A stretch of 64,000 bases of DNA from Sanguinoderma infundibulare (taxonomy: Eukaryota > Basidiomycota > Agaricomycetes > Polyporales > Polyporaceae): the NCBI GenBank assembly GCA_032821775.1, contig JAVLRN010000002.1, positions 1,922,001 through 1,986,000 of the forward strand. The letters run 5' to 3'. Position numbers and translations under genes: made by a program. This document shows positions 46,782 to 57,832 of the stretch, piece after piece. The number at the start of each line of letters is the position of its first letter. Position 1 is the stretch's first letter. Under the pieces are notes generated by a model that was not told the origin of the DNA, did no database searches, and saw nothing but the letters and a program-made list of their open reading frames with translations.

Positions 46782-49700
46782 CTATCGCTTCTTCAGCGGC
46801 ACGATCTGCACCCCCGACGCCGTGCTGTACATTATCAACTTGAACTCCGCCTGCACACCCGCCTTGTACGTCGACGGCACGACGAGGTACTTGCCCGGCT
46901 GCAGCGTCAGCTTCTCGATCACCACCCCGGAGATCGCGTCCGAGTAAGAACCAGATGTGGCGACGTGCCGCCCGAGCGCAGCCGTACCCGTGGGCGGGTT
47001 GAAGACGGTGAGGTTGAGCGCGATCGACGGGGACGGCTCGGCGAGCTGCAGGCGGAACCTGAGCTGGGTCGGGGACGGCACCTGAAGCTCGTAGGTCGGG
47101 TTGGAGGAGTACGTCCCCGAGCTCGGTCCGCCGCCCGCTGTCTCCGCTCTCCTGTGGGGTGGGTCGCGGCGTTGTCGTCAGATCTGGGGGCCATAGGCTA
47201 AAGAAGGACGGAGACGCACCATTCGCCGCGGACGGCCTTGCTGAACATCCCTGCGCCCTCTTGGAGGATGGGCGTGAGGTCGAAGCGGTCCGAGCACTCG
47301 ACCTTGAGTGTGAACTTGCCGATGTGGCGCGGCTCGAAGGCGGAGAGGACGACGGTGTAGTCGCCCGCTACGGCGCATGGGATCCGGTCAGCGAGGCTGA
47401 TGAGATGGAGAAGCGGCAAGACGTACGGGGTATGCGTCCGAACGCATTTGCGTATCCGTAGCTGTACGGCCCAGAAGAGAGCGCCAGGTCGTTGTGGCCC
47501 AACCTGTCAGACGCTGAGTATGTGGCGAGTGCGTAGGCGGTTTTCGGTTCTGGACTTACTCGTTGATCCTCCCGCCTTGCGACCATGCCAGCATGATGTT
47601 GGCAGGAACGTGCCGTTCCGTGCTCACGGAGACCGACATGTCCGACTTCGTGTCTCGACTCGCCCTTGCGCCTGCCGCAGCACCGCCTCGTGGATGCACG
47701 CGCAGATGGTACTGCGGATTGAGGTAGTAGGAAGGGAAGGTGTGATTCCCTCCTGCCGTCTTTTGCGTGAACGCCGCTTCAACCTGATCATCGTGTGGGC
47801 ACGGCTTCGCATGCGCATGTATATATATATGGACCACTCACATCCTTGGAATATAGGAGTTTGCTCGGCGCGTGCACCCAAGAGACCTTCCGGTGAGAGT
47901 ACACTGTCAGCGTGAAGCCCACGTCTTCCCGCTCGCCTTCGTAGGAGGCGACTAGAGTCCAAAGGTCTTCGGCTGGGCAGATCTTCGCCTTGACCTGGCA
48001 CACCGTGAGCATTTTGTACGAAGTGGACGCTTGAGAGCAGCGCAGCTCACGAGGACGTGCGGCACGTTTGTGTACTCTCCCTGAAAGAAAGATGCTGATG
48101 AGCGGACTCTTCCTTTTCTGAGCGATCGTCGGTACGTACCTTCGTAGACAGAACTTCGTTTCCTGAGGCTACGCCCGTCTTTGACCCGCTGTGCGCGGTC
48201 AATGCTATATACTCGTCCTGCACGCGATGACTTCGCAGGTGGCGCGTGAGGAGTATCCAGACTTCCTCGTCTTCGGTCACACCGCCACTGAAGTCGAGCT
48301 GCAGCTGAGTCCGGAAATGCGTAGCTGAAATGCGATGAGAGAGTAGCACGGCAAGACGGAAGAGAAGCCACTCGCACATGCGTCGCTGCCCTTCCCACTC
48401 CGTTTCCACATCCTGAGGAGAGGACGCAAACGTTTGGTAAGTGGATGTAGAATAGGTATTGATGACTCACCCGTGGAACGTCAGCTTGTGCTTGAACATG
48501 GCAGGGTTCCAACTGAAGTATATACCATCGAACAAATGATAGATTGAGTCGATGGGCACATCGACAGCACCTGTACGACGGATCAAAGCACTGCGCATGG
48601 TTTCGAGGATTTCTTCCGAAGACGTACGTTTGCGCTTCGGGCTGGCAGCCTCAGCTTCTGCTGGATCTTCCGAGGGCTGCACCCATGGATCGAATATCGT
48701 GAGCCTGCGATCTCCGTCTGGAGAATCGTGCACGCCTGTGGTCACATTGTAAGGCGATTAAGGGCGACTATCAATGCGACGCTGCCTCCTCACCGATGAC
48801 CGCGTAACAGTGCGTTGGGAGTAAAATCACGGGGAAATCTGTTTCTTGCACCCGCTCTCCCGTTCCAAGAGTCATTACGCATTGGCCTGGAGTCCGAATC
48901 ATGTTAGATCGCCTGTCGCGGGAGTGGCTTGTTTACAAATTTGTACCTTCGTGATAGCCCTTGATCAACCGATTCCATGTCTTTTCTCGTTGAAAGTGGG
49001 TCCTTGAACCGACGTCAGCGCCGCTCGGTGCCTAGGCGAACTTTGAGTAGCCTCACCCTTTCATGTCCACGATTTCCGGTATCCACCCCGTGAGAGCACT
49101 GAACGCGGTTCAACGAAGCTGGAAACGACATAATGGTTGTAGCGGACAACGCACTAGAGATCTGTGCTCGAGTCTCTAAATAGCCGCTCAACATAACATT
49201 TTGGTGAGAGAAAGGATGAAAGCGACTTACGATCCAATAAAGTCATACCCTCCAGCAAGTTTCATGTACTGGGTTGAAAGCGTCACGAATGTAGAATATG
49301 ACGCGAGCGCACGGCGAGTGAAAAACTCACGGCCTTCTCCACCAGCGAGGGCCAAATCACGCCCATCTCGCCCGTCGAAACGCACATTAGCGTCCCATCT
49401 GGGTATACGGGTAGCTGGTTATCGATGCCTAAGACAGCCTTCAGTTTTAGTCATGGGTATGAGGGGAGATCGAGCTCACTGATCTGCCAAAAACCAGTTC
49501 CATCGTGCCGATGAGGGCGAGAGCTTATGCGCGAGGAAATGGAGGCTTACCCGCCGGTGTGCTCCGTTATAGCAGATCCGAAGCTCGTAGTGACCGGCGT
49601 CAGCGCGAGTGGGAAGCCCGTGGGGATCTTGTGGTTGCGGGAAGAGCGAGGAAAGGATCATCTGCGGACTGGGATGTCAATATAGTCATCTGGATGACGG

Positions 49701-50430
49701 AAACCTGTCGAACCTTGGACCCGAACCGCCGATTATGGTCGATGGCGACAACCATAGCCCCACACACGGAACAGTCTGAGACGATGTGCTGCACGATATC
49801 TTCAGGCGCAAGGGTATCGCTCTGGTCACCTTGTTGTGCGGGACGGGGACTCTGCCAGGTCGCGCCATGCTCGATCTGCTCGGCGGACAAGGGCGGTTGT
49901 CTGTTGATGGAGAAATCAGCTCGGTCCAGCATTAGCAGATGCGCTTCCTACGTTGCGGACGAGGTCGGTTTGTCGTGGGAGTCCCATAGGGGCAAGAATC
50001 CATGGTTGACGAGCGACGACTTTTGGAGAACATAGAGCTGTTCGCCTGGGAGAAAAGAGTCAGTAATGATTCGATCATAACACCGCTGAGACCTTGATCA
50101 TCCATACCTTCGGAAAACTCGTCCTTGACGACAGGCTTGACATCCTGTCTAACGGCCTTGATCTTCTCCGCGCGTTCCAATGCCTTTGCGGCCTCTCCTC
50201 TGTAGAGCGCTCGTAACCGCTCGCTGTCGGTTTGCCGGCTGAGTTGCAGGAATTGCTCCGCTGCCTGGATGTATAGCCGGAACGCCTTATCAAACTCCCT
50301 CGCGAGCTCGGCGTTGGCGGCTTTGTGGTACTTGGACTTGATGGTTTTTATATCAGTATGGTCCGCGCAACTGGAAGGTCGACACTACCTCGGCCTCTTG
50401 TTTCGTAACATCGATCGCCGTCGTCGCCAT
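46782..50430 (-). CDS. RIM13: Calpain-like cysteine protease PalB/Rim13
   Basis: Processes the pH-response factor PacC/Rim101 after recruitment to ESCRT-III. The start is ATG 50430. First exons: 50430-50389, 50336-50108, 50045-49952, 49900-49714, 49661-49551 and 49438 to about 49331. Many more follow to the stop at 46782. An N-terminal MIT domain (AREFDKAFRLYIQAAEQFL, RGEAAKALERAEKIK) binds ESCRT-III. The protease core has LSAEQIEHGATWQ, the nucleophile region HIVSDCSVCGAMV, GGYDFIGS, TGWIPEIVDMK and the histidine block LLPTHCYAVIGVHD. The position usually occupied by catalytic Asn (NPW) reads DPW in LTIFDPWVQ. The C-terminal calpain-III-like beta regions include DYTVVLSAFEPRHIGKFTLK and VVIEKLTLQPGKYLVVPST. 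I did not settle every splice site in the middle (48.9-49.3 kb). Confidence 0.92.
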
Positions 50431-50932
50431 TATGTAGGTTGCGATTGACTGGATCCTGGTGCCCCGGAAACTGCTGGTAGCTTGCGAGGTTCTAGCTCTG
50501 AGTCCAGTGTTGATCGCTCCAGTGTAGGTACAAGTTGCCCCATACGTCGACGTCAAGCATTGAGAAGGTTCGGTGTCCGCCAGATTCAGACTCCCCCGTG
50601 CTCAACGTACGCAGCTTCTAGGCCTTGTAGGAAAGAAGACCAGTCGTAGGGTTGAAGAAGTGGTCTGAGCGATCCCACCGAGCTAACTTGGTCTGCATCG
50701 CCGCAGAGGATCCCATGCGGTGTTGGTCTCCGCCATCACCCCTGCTTCCGCCTGCCCCCTCATCATCGCTGCGCTTGTTCATCAGTCTCTGCCACCATTC
50801 ATGACGTCCCTGGCCCTCGCTCCGTCCTGAGCGCGTTCGAATTCGCGCCAAGAATCCCCGGATATATATCAGTCAGTCCACATCTGCCGCCGTGCACGTC
50901 GTCCTGGACCCTCCCACGTCCTCTCCAACGGT
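50431..50932. promoter_or_regulatory. Shared divergent promoter region of PalB and the metallophosphatase
   Basis: About 500 bp between two divergent start codons. I see no RNA gene or coding exon. I did not identify individual factor sites with confidence. Confidence 0.45.
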
Positions 50933-53689
50933 ATGTTCCTCCCGTCGTTGCTTGCACTCTCCCTGGCGACGCTCGCAGTCTGGGCATGTCCGGGCGAAGA
51001 ACACGACCATGCACATGCGCACGAACATTCGCGGCGCGCCTACCCTCAGACCCAACTCACGCCGCCGACTAGGCCGCTCGTCTGGGGCGACGTCAACGTC
51101 ATCCACACCACCGATAGCCATGGTTGGCTTCTCGGACACCAGAAGACGTCCTTCCCGGAGCCCAACTACAGGTGAGTACATGCCGCGCTTTGGTTTCGCA
51201 GTGGGTTATGAGAGGGCTGCGGGGTAACACGAGCTGTGTGTAGTGGGGATTTGGGAGATTTCGCATCTTTTGTCGCGCATATGAAAGAGATGGCCATCGT
51301 GAGTGACCCACAGTTATTATGAAGAACAGCTTGGCTCAGGCTTTGGCTGTAGGAAAAAGATGTCGACCTGCTCTTGGTCGACTCTGGTGATCTGCACGAT
51401 GGTGAGTGCAGATGACGGAAGAAGTCGCTTGCAATCTTTCATCGCGGATGTGTTTGGTAGGCACCGGCCTTTCTGACGGCTACCCTCCGGGTGGTGTCGA
51501 CGGACATGAGGTGAGGGCACATGCTGGATATATGCGGTGTCCGAAATGCTGACGTCCCGCCCAGACGAACAAGTTCATGTTTGACTTGCCGTACGACATT
51601 ATGGCGATTGGCAAGTAAGTACTCGCTTACTCTTTCCAATGTGGCCATGCTTATGGACTGTCTAGCCACGAACTATACATTTACGCGATCACGCTCGACA
51701 TGCACAAGACCTTCGCGCCAAAGCTGAACGGCCGTTACCTCTCGTCCAACGTTAATATCACTGTCACCGACAACCAAGGCAATAATGTCAGCGTGCCCGT
51801 CGGAGGTGAGCATCATCTTCCCTTTCCACTTTACAGGCAGCTGAGTTGAACCAAAAGAGCGCTTCGCCAAGTTCACCACCCGGAAGTAAGTACAGCACAG
51901 GCCAATATGTGTTATTGGGGGCTGACGTATTCAACAAGGGGCCGCAAGGTCACGTCTCTCGGCGTCCTTTTCGACTTCACCGGCAATGATGTGAACACGA
52001 CAGTGCAGAAGGTGGAGGATATGGTTCAAGAGGAATGGGTTCGTTTGCCCGCGAGTCTTTCCCCGCACGGGCCAATGTCCCTGATGCGCAGCGTGACAGT
52101 TCGCGGAGGCCATCAAGGATGAGCCCGACTTCTTCCTTCTTGTTGGGTGCGTCGATCCCACAGATCTACTGGGCTAATAGTTGATCTGACGGCCTTCCAT
52201 TCAGGCACATGCCGGTGGTGAAGACTGATAATTGTCAGTCTCCGGTGATATTGTACGGGACTGCATTTACTTATCGCGTAACCCAGGGCCGACTGTCTTC
52301 AATGCAGTCCGTGCTGTCCACCCCACAACGCCGATCCTTATCCTTGGAGGTGAGCGGTCTTGGTATGCTTTTAGCTAGTGCAATGGCTGATGGCAAGGCA
52401 GGCCATACACACGTTCGTGACTGCGGTAAGGATGATGCGATTCAAGACCTTTGCCTGTGCTGATACGGTTCTGTAGTGCAATACGATGGGCGCTCGATGG
52501 CGCTTGAGAGCGGTCGCTACATGGAAACTGTGGGCTGGCTGAGTACATAGGTGTCTGTCTCTGTCTTTGGAAATGTTGTCTGACGTCGCAACGCAGGCGC
52601 AAATCTCGACCACAAGGGCTCCACGAAGAACATCACCTTCTCTCGTCGCTACCTCGACCCTAATCGGGTGACCTACGAAGTGCGTATTGCGTTGGCTCGA
52701 GCTCATGCATTTCGACTGACGCCTCGCTCCAGTACCACACCGGCCGTGGCAACTTAACGTTTGATACTACTCAGGGCAAGCTCTTCACGAAGGGCCTTAA
52801 CGAGCTCGCAGTGCGCTTCAACCTCAGTGAGGAGTTTGGTGTCGCACCGCAGGACTACACCCTCACCCGGTAGGCTCGATCTCTGTGCTTTCAACTCATT
52901 TAACCCCGCGCTAACGCAGCCATAACCTAGGGTGCCCTACCCCTCCAACAACTCGCTTCTCTCTCTCTTCGGCGAGGCGATGCAGTACTCGCTGACGGTC
53001 AACAACTCGCGTGGCGCCATCCCGAACATTATGATTACGAGCTCTGGCTCGCAGCGATTCGACGTCTACTCGGGGTCGTTCACGAAGAACGACCAGCTGA
53101 CGGCGTCGCCGTTCACAAACTCGTTCCTCTACATTCCGAACGTTACCCTGTCTGTGGCGAGCAAGGTCCTCCCCGCTCTGAACAACGCTGGCGCGAACGA
53201 CCGCCGGGCGCTGTCAACGGAGTACGATGCGGAGGCGTACGCGCGGGGAGATATCGATATGGTGTACCGCGCGTGGCTGGACGAGATGGACCGGAGGAGT
53301 GGCGGGCCTGAGCGGCGCGCGGCAGAGAACGCAACGCTAGGTTATGTCACCCACGACGTGCGTCCATCTTTTCCCCCCCTTGTTTCGCTCTGTTCTTACT
53401 CGCCGACTTGTGTTGTTCGTAGTCTTGCCCAGGTGTCGGCGACGACATTGTTCATTCGCCTCTGGCGTTTTTCGACATCCCCGACTTCATCGGGACAGAT
53501 GCGCCGGCGGGCGTCGCGGACGACGAGCCGATCGACCTTGTGTTTGTCGACTTTAACGAGAAGCAGGTGCTCCAGGTTCTTAACGGACTCCAGACCGAGA
53601 AGACATACACGAGCGCGGACGCGCTGTCGTACTCGAACGTCCTCTCGAACGCGGTGCTTGGGCTCTATGCTGAGAGGTACTGGAACTGA
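50933..53689 (+). CDS. Secreted calcineurin-like metallophosphatase / 5'-nucleotidase family
   Basis: Seventeen exons, 1854 coding nt, 617 residues: 50933-51171, 51244-51298, 51353-51401, 51461-51510, 51565-51614, 51666-51805, 51858-51885, 51939-52038, 52100-52146, 52205-52233, 52287-52349, 52402-52425, 52477-52542, 52597-52679, 52733-52869, 52931-53357 and 53423-53689. All phases agree. A signal peptide (FLPSLLALSLATLAVWA) is followed by a histidine-rich HDHAHAHEH and the dimetal-site motifs in order: VNVIHTTDSHGW, LLVDSGDLHDG, DIMAIGNHELY, LLVGHMPVV and ILILGGHTHVRDC. A nucleotidase-like C-terminal domain with several NxT/S sites follows. The predicted enzyme is extracellular or cell-wall and hydrolyses phosphate esters, possibly nucleotides. 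The exact substrate is not readable from sequence. Confidence 0.95.
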
Positions 53690-53992
53690 TGGGGTGTTCG
53701 TGCCTGCGGCTTTCTTGTAGTAGGTTTCTTGCGGTTGTCCTTGATTGAAACCTATGTTGCGGTCCTTTGGACGTCGGCTTCGATCGATCGTGACTGGATC
53801 CGAACTGTGCACGACGAGATCACCACTACGGATTGTCGCCACACTCGGTGACAAGTTGTGGTTGTGGAGATGAAAGAAAATTCGCCAAGCAAGTACTCTT
53901 TGTTCTCGTGGTCGAGTATAAGGACTTCAGTCGTCGGTTATACTCGAGCGTGTCAAATTGAAGTCCAAAAACCACCACAGGACTACGAGTAA

Positions 53993-54073
53993 TGGACACG
54001 TCCGGGATCGAACCGGACCCCTCTCGCAAACAAGGTGCTAAGCGAGCGTGATAACCAACTACACCACGTGCCC
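53993..54073 (-). tRNA. tRNA-Ala (AGC) with a 7-nt intron
   Basis: On the minus strand the acceptor arms GGGCACG and CGTGTCC pair with one G-U. The D-arm reads GTGTAGTTGGTTATCAC. The anticodon stem CTCGC/GCGAG encloses TTAGCA, then CCTTGTT (intron 54029-54035, just 3' of base 37), then T. The T-arm TCCGG-TTCGATC-CCGGA is perfect. The CTCGCTTAGCA context is the standard eukaryotic alanine anticodon arm. Mature length 74 nt. Confidence 0.93.
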
Positions 54074-54438
54074 ATGTTATTGAAGGATTATGATAGCTAA
54101 TGAATTGATATGGACGTTTACTTAGGTCACCAGTACCTTGTGACGCTTCCGCCGAGTCCCAACGTTGTACTCACTGGCATTCACGACCGCACACTGCCGC
54201 AGTGTAGGGCACAGACACACCTCCAACTGCGGTCATGGGCGTCCAGCCTGAGACCGAGGAGGTAGGAACGCTCCCCGGAACTATGTGGCTATCAACACGT
54301 TGCCAAACCCTATCCAGGGATGTGCGCTGTCAGTCCACACTGCAGGGTGCATCATGGGTGCTGCAGCAGAATCTACACGTATGCACCTTTCCATAAAACC
54401 GCTTAGTCTCCGCCTTCACGCACTACCGCTGCTCACCC
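54074..54438. other. Intergenic upstream of GNAT copy 1
   Basis: No feature supported other than the presumed promoter. Confidence 0.4.
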
Positions 54439-55755
54439 ATGTTGCCCACCTCCAACAGCGAACCCGATCCCATATTCGAGCTCCCAGAGGGCGCATTCAT
54501 CGGCCCTGTCCGGCTCGAAGGGACCACCGTCCTCGAGACGGCCATCGAAAACGTCGACGTTGTCGACCAAGAGGCCCTTCTCAGCGCCTGGGAACAGCTC
54601 TCCGCCGCCTCTGTCGAGTCAGCCATCGCAGGCCGACCAGATCTCGTCGAGTTCGCCAACAACCACTGTCTTCTCTTTGCGGCCGTCTGCATTCCACTCA
54701 AGGTCGAACTCCCTCCTTCCACCGACCTGTCGACACTCGGGCTACCCAGCCATGCTGCGGTATGCAAGCGCGGGTCCCCCATCGTCGCGTCAGGCCCCGA
54801 TGCCATCTACGAGTTCGTAAACACCTACTACGAACAGTCCCATCCCAAGCCTCCTTCTCCTTTCGGCGAGGTCGAAGCAAACGGCGAGGCCAGCTCGTCA
54901 TCAGAGGACGCCCCGCGAATACCCAAGAAGGCTGTCTTCGAGTACAAGACCGTCGGCATCGTCTACGTGACGATGTCCTCCATCCCCCACGAGGTCCACA
55001 TCGGCGTCGGGCTCCTCCCCGCCTACCGCAGGCAAGGCGCGGGCATGAAGGCCTGCGCGTTCGCCGTCCAGTGGGCCGTCGAGACCATCAGCGCGCACCG
55101 CGTCCAGGCGCGCATCCTCACCTCCCCCGACCGCTCGCGCGTGCAGCGCCTGTTCACCGCGCTCGGCTTCGCGCACGAGGGCATCCAGCGCCGCGCAGTC
55201 TCCGACGCTGCCGGGGCGTGGGTCGACGTGACGCATATGGGCATCGTCGACACGGACTGGATCGTGCGCAGGCGCATGCGCGCGGCCCCGAAGAACATGT
55301 GGGACGAGCTGCTCGAGCGGCACCAGCGCGAGCGTGAGGAGCTCCTGCGGTGGGAGGAGTGGCAGGGCAGGATGGGGCTCAAACGGACGAGCAGCATGGA
55401 GACGGTGCGGGCGGAACTGGACCTTATCCCCGAGGCGCTCTCAGAAGATGACAGCCGCTGTTGCTCGCCGTCACCTGCGCCGTCCACGAGCTCCGGGAGA
55501 TCCGATGGCTCTCTTCCTCCAAATTCTCCGCTCTCCGCGCCAAAGAGCGAAGACAGCGGCGCGGAAGACCCGTTCTCAGACTCGGAATGGGTCTTCAGCG
55601 GCGGACGCTCGGATATCTCGCGCTGTTCGGAGGAACCTGTATCGCGCCCGCTGTCGGCCGCGAGTTGGTCGTCCTTTGAGAGCGTTGGATCAGGCGTCTC
55701 TTTCTCGTCGTCCACCCACGGTATCGCGGAGGAGTGTTCGCGCATGGAGTTGTAA
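54439..55755 (+). CDS. GNAT-family N-acetyltransferase with long Ser-rich tail (intact copy)
   Basis: Intronless, 438 residues. The N-terminal half (PEGAFIGPVRLEGTTVLETA, DLVEFANNHCLLFAAV) precedes a GNAT fold around residues 170-280: KTVGIVYVTMSSIPHEVHIG, the acetyl-CoA loop YRRQGAGMKACAFAVQW, AHRVQARILTS, RLFTALGFAHEGIQRRAVSD. A helical segment (PKNMWDELLERHQREREELL) leads into a Ser/Pro/acidic tail with SRPLSAASWSSFESVGS. Substrate unknown; likely a small-molecule or protein amine. Two damaged relatives lie at 18.7-19.2 kb (tail only) and 23.8-24.7 kb (frameshifted). This copy defines the ancestral structure. Confidence 0.9.
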   Translation: MLPTSNSEPDPIFELPEGAFIGPVRLEGTTVLETAIENVDVVDQEALLSAWEQLSAASVESAIAGRPDLVEFANNHCLLFAAVCIPLKVELPPSTDLSTLGLPSHAAVCKRGSPIVASGPDAIYEFVNTYYEQSHPKPPSPFGEVEANGEASSSSEDAPRIPKKAVFEYKTVGIVYVTMSSIPHEVHIGVGLLPAYRRQGAGMKACAFAVQWAVETISAHRVQARILTSPDRSRVQRLFTALGFAHEGIQRRAVSDAAGAWVDVTHMGIVDTDWIVRRRMRAAPKNMWDELLERHQREREELLRWEEWQGRMGLKRTSSMETVRAELDLIPEALSEDDSRCCSPSPAPSTSSGRSDGSLPPNSPLSAPKSEDSGAEDPFSDSEWVFSGGRSDISRCSEEPVSRPLSAASWSSFESVGSGVSFSSSTHGIAEECSRMEL

Positions 55756-56066
55756 AATTTCGATAGTTACTCCAACTTTCGACAGTACTTGTGTCTGCAA
55801 GATAGGTCAGCGGTTCCGATGCAAATCTCGTCTCGATAGCTCCGTCATGTAGCAATAGTCTAACTACTGTAAGATGTGCGTATGTTCGTCATCGTCATGT
55901 GATGCGGCAACGCTCATAGCGGCTAGTAGTAGCCACTATGCGCATTAGGCCGGAACTCCTTCGACGGTAGGTACTGCTAGTACAAAATGTCATCCTGTCC
56001 GTGGTATGATTTAATAGTAGGAGCGCAATCTGAACGAGTGTGTGTCTGATGCGACAGGATATTGCG
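55756..56066. other. Intergenic left of the miniature transposon
   Basis: 3' flank of the GNAT gene; nothing else recognised. Confidence 0.4.
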
Positions 56067-56074
56067 ATGGCAAG
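56067..56074. repeat. Left 8-bp target-site duplication
   Basis: ATGGCAAG, identical to 56693-56700 on the other side of the element. Confidence 0.85.
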
Positions 56075-56692
56075 TAGTGTTGTGCAGGGCCGGGCCTCAA
56101 GCCCTGAAGCCCCGGGTACCCGGCCCTCAAAGCCTGAGCCCGGCCGGGCGCGCTGGCGGGCTCTAAGGGCTTGAGGGCCCGGCTTATGTCTCCCCAAGCC
56201 CGAGCCCGGCCCTCGAGCCCGGGCCTCCAGCAAGACCCATATCATTGTATCTGGTCCCTATAATACACCCATTATCAGTTGATCTCTCTGTGTAACTTTG
56301 CAGAATGAAGGGGATAGTTACCACAAACAATGAGGGTGAGAAACATCGATGGCTGACGACGCGTCATTGGACGCACATGGGCGCTACAGTTGCCAAAGTA
56401 AGCAGCCACATCCGACCCCGGTTGTCGACCGCAAGGTCGTTTCGACTTCGTTCCACTTCCATGCCCATTTCTTGTCCGCTACGCGTGATCTCTGACAGTG
56501 GTATGCCACAATTGATGCTAAAATGTCAATATTCATGCTAACTGTTACTGCAGACCAAAAGCCCGGGCTTGAGCCCGACCCAGCCCGAGCCCAGCCCATG
56601 AGGGCCCGGCTTGAGGTGCCTGTCAGCCCGAGCGTCCCAAAGCCGAGCCCAAGCCAGGGTATTTGAGCCCGGCCCGGCCCTGGACAACACTA
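56075..56692. mobile_element. Non-autonomous hAT-type miniature transposon (MITE)
   Basis: 618 bp with terminal inverted repeats at 56075-56096 and 56671-56692, 21 of 22 bases matching. The ends begin TAGTGTTGT, fitting the TARNG-type ends of hAT elements. An exact 8-bp direct duplication (ATGGCAAG) flanks it, the size hAT transposases make. About 150 bp inside each end are packed with variants of GAGCCCGGCC / AAGCCCGAGC, which look like subterminal transposase-binding repeats. The middle is ordinary unique sequence. No transposase frame exists, so movement would need an enzyme from elsewhere. The intact target duplication suggests a recent insertion. Confidence 0.85.
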
Positions 56693-56700
56693 ATGGCAAG
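56693..56700. repeat. Right 8-bp target-site duplication
   Basis: ATGGCAAG, identical to 56067-56074. Confidence 0.85.
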
Positions 56701-56776
56701 GGGTATAGAGATGAAGGGTGCGACTAGGGTCCAGTCCGCAACTTGAAGGGTGAAGACGTTGTGAGTGAAAGACCAC

Positions 56777-57466
56777 CTACAACGGTGCGGGAACGTGTAT
56801 CCGTGCAACGAACGCTTCGGAATTGAGAGGGGATGGGGATAATGCCAGGGAGACTTCAAAATCACGTTCAAGGCCGCGGCTCTGGATCCTGAAGGGAAAC
56901 GTCCTTTCTTGACCGTCCCAATTGTAGACATGATCGGCGACGCAATCATGGAATGTGAGGGAGACTGAGGATTGCGCGCGACCATGATCTCGAAGGCAGA
57001 GAGAGGCCCAGTGAGGTCCAAGACGTGGCTCGTTGTCCTGAGCTTGGTGGGGCACTAGCGTACACCGTCCGAGATGAACGTCGACGACGTACGGGCCCCA
57101 CGACGATGCCGAGAGGACCACTGTGGTGGGCGGGACTCCGGTCCAAAGAACAGGCAAGTCTGGCGGAGGGCGCAGATCAATGCCCCTTTCCTGGAACTCG
57201 CGGATGTTCGCCTGCTCCAAGCGTAAAGGCGAAGAAATGTCGCGATTCATGAGGAGGTGGGTCGTGCGATGCGGTGGTGGACGGTGGACGATGAATATCT
57301 GTCGGCGGGCCGGTGTGACGCTCTCCGACTCGTGGAACCGCAAGGTATCTGCGATGCGTTCGAGTTCGATCAAGCGAGGCACGGTATTAGTGGGAGTGTT
57401 GTATATAGTATGCGAGATGTGACAAATCTGTCCAGTCGGCGAATGCCCTCGTCTGCAACTCGCCAC
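56777..57466 (-). pseudogene. HET copy 5: C-terminal domain remnant without the HET domain
   Basis: The frame aligns with the C-terminal half of HET1/HET2: RRQIFIVHRPPPHRTTHLL for RNIYITHRPPPRTPSNPRIL, RLGPHWASLCLRDHG for LGPHWATVKPYG, DCVADHVYNWDGQERTF for CMSDHICEWGNRRKSF, and EVSLALSPSPLNSEAFVARI for LTLSFSPCPINPADTLVVDM. No HET domain or MWLLSTDRAEL start lies upstream. The fragment stops at 56777, 85 bp from the MITE. It could be translated as a short protein from ATG 57466, but truncation is the simpler reading. Confidence 0.75.
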
Positions 57467-57832
57467 CGTCGAGAGGCCGACTCAGAGTAACAGCCACCAG
57501 GAAGCTCAGGGCCGTCGCGTTGTGCGTGCTGCTCGCTCAACTCGTGGGACTCGCAGGGCTGCGAGGGGGTCAGACTAGCCTAGGAGTCTCTATCTGACTA
57601 TCCGAGACTACCGATGATACGATACATCACTTTGGAGTGTAGCAGAAGATATATGAAACCGTTGGAGCCAAGCACGACCGCTCTGCAGGCAGAGTGATTT
57701 GGGGCCGGATGTTACGAACATTCTGTAGACGGGGTTGAGCTCAATTCCAATACTCTAACCTTCATTACTTACAAAATCCCGCGTACGAGCTCGGTCATCC
57801 AAGTCCAATGCATTATTGCGCAGAAGCCACGG
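57467..57832. other. Region between HET remnant and BTB gene
   Basis: Possibly contains more degraded HET C-terminal sequence at its left end. Otherwise nothing supported. Confidence 0.35.
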
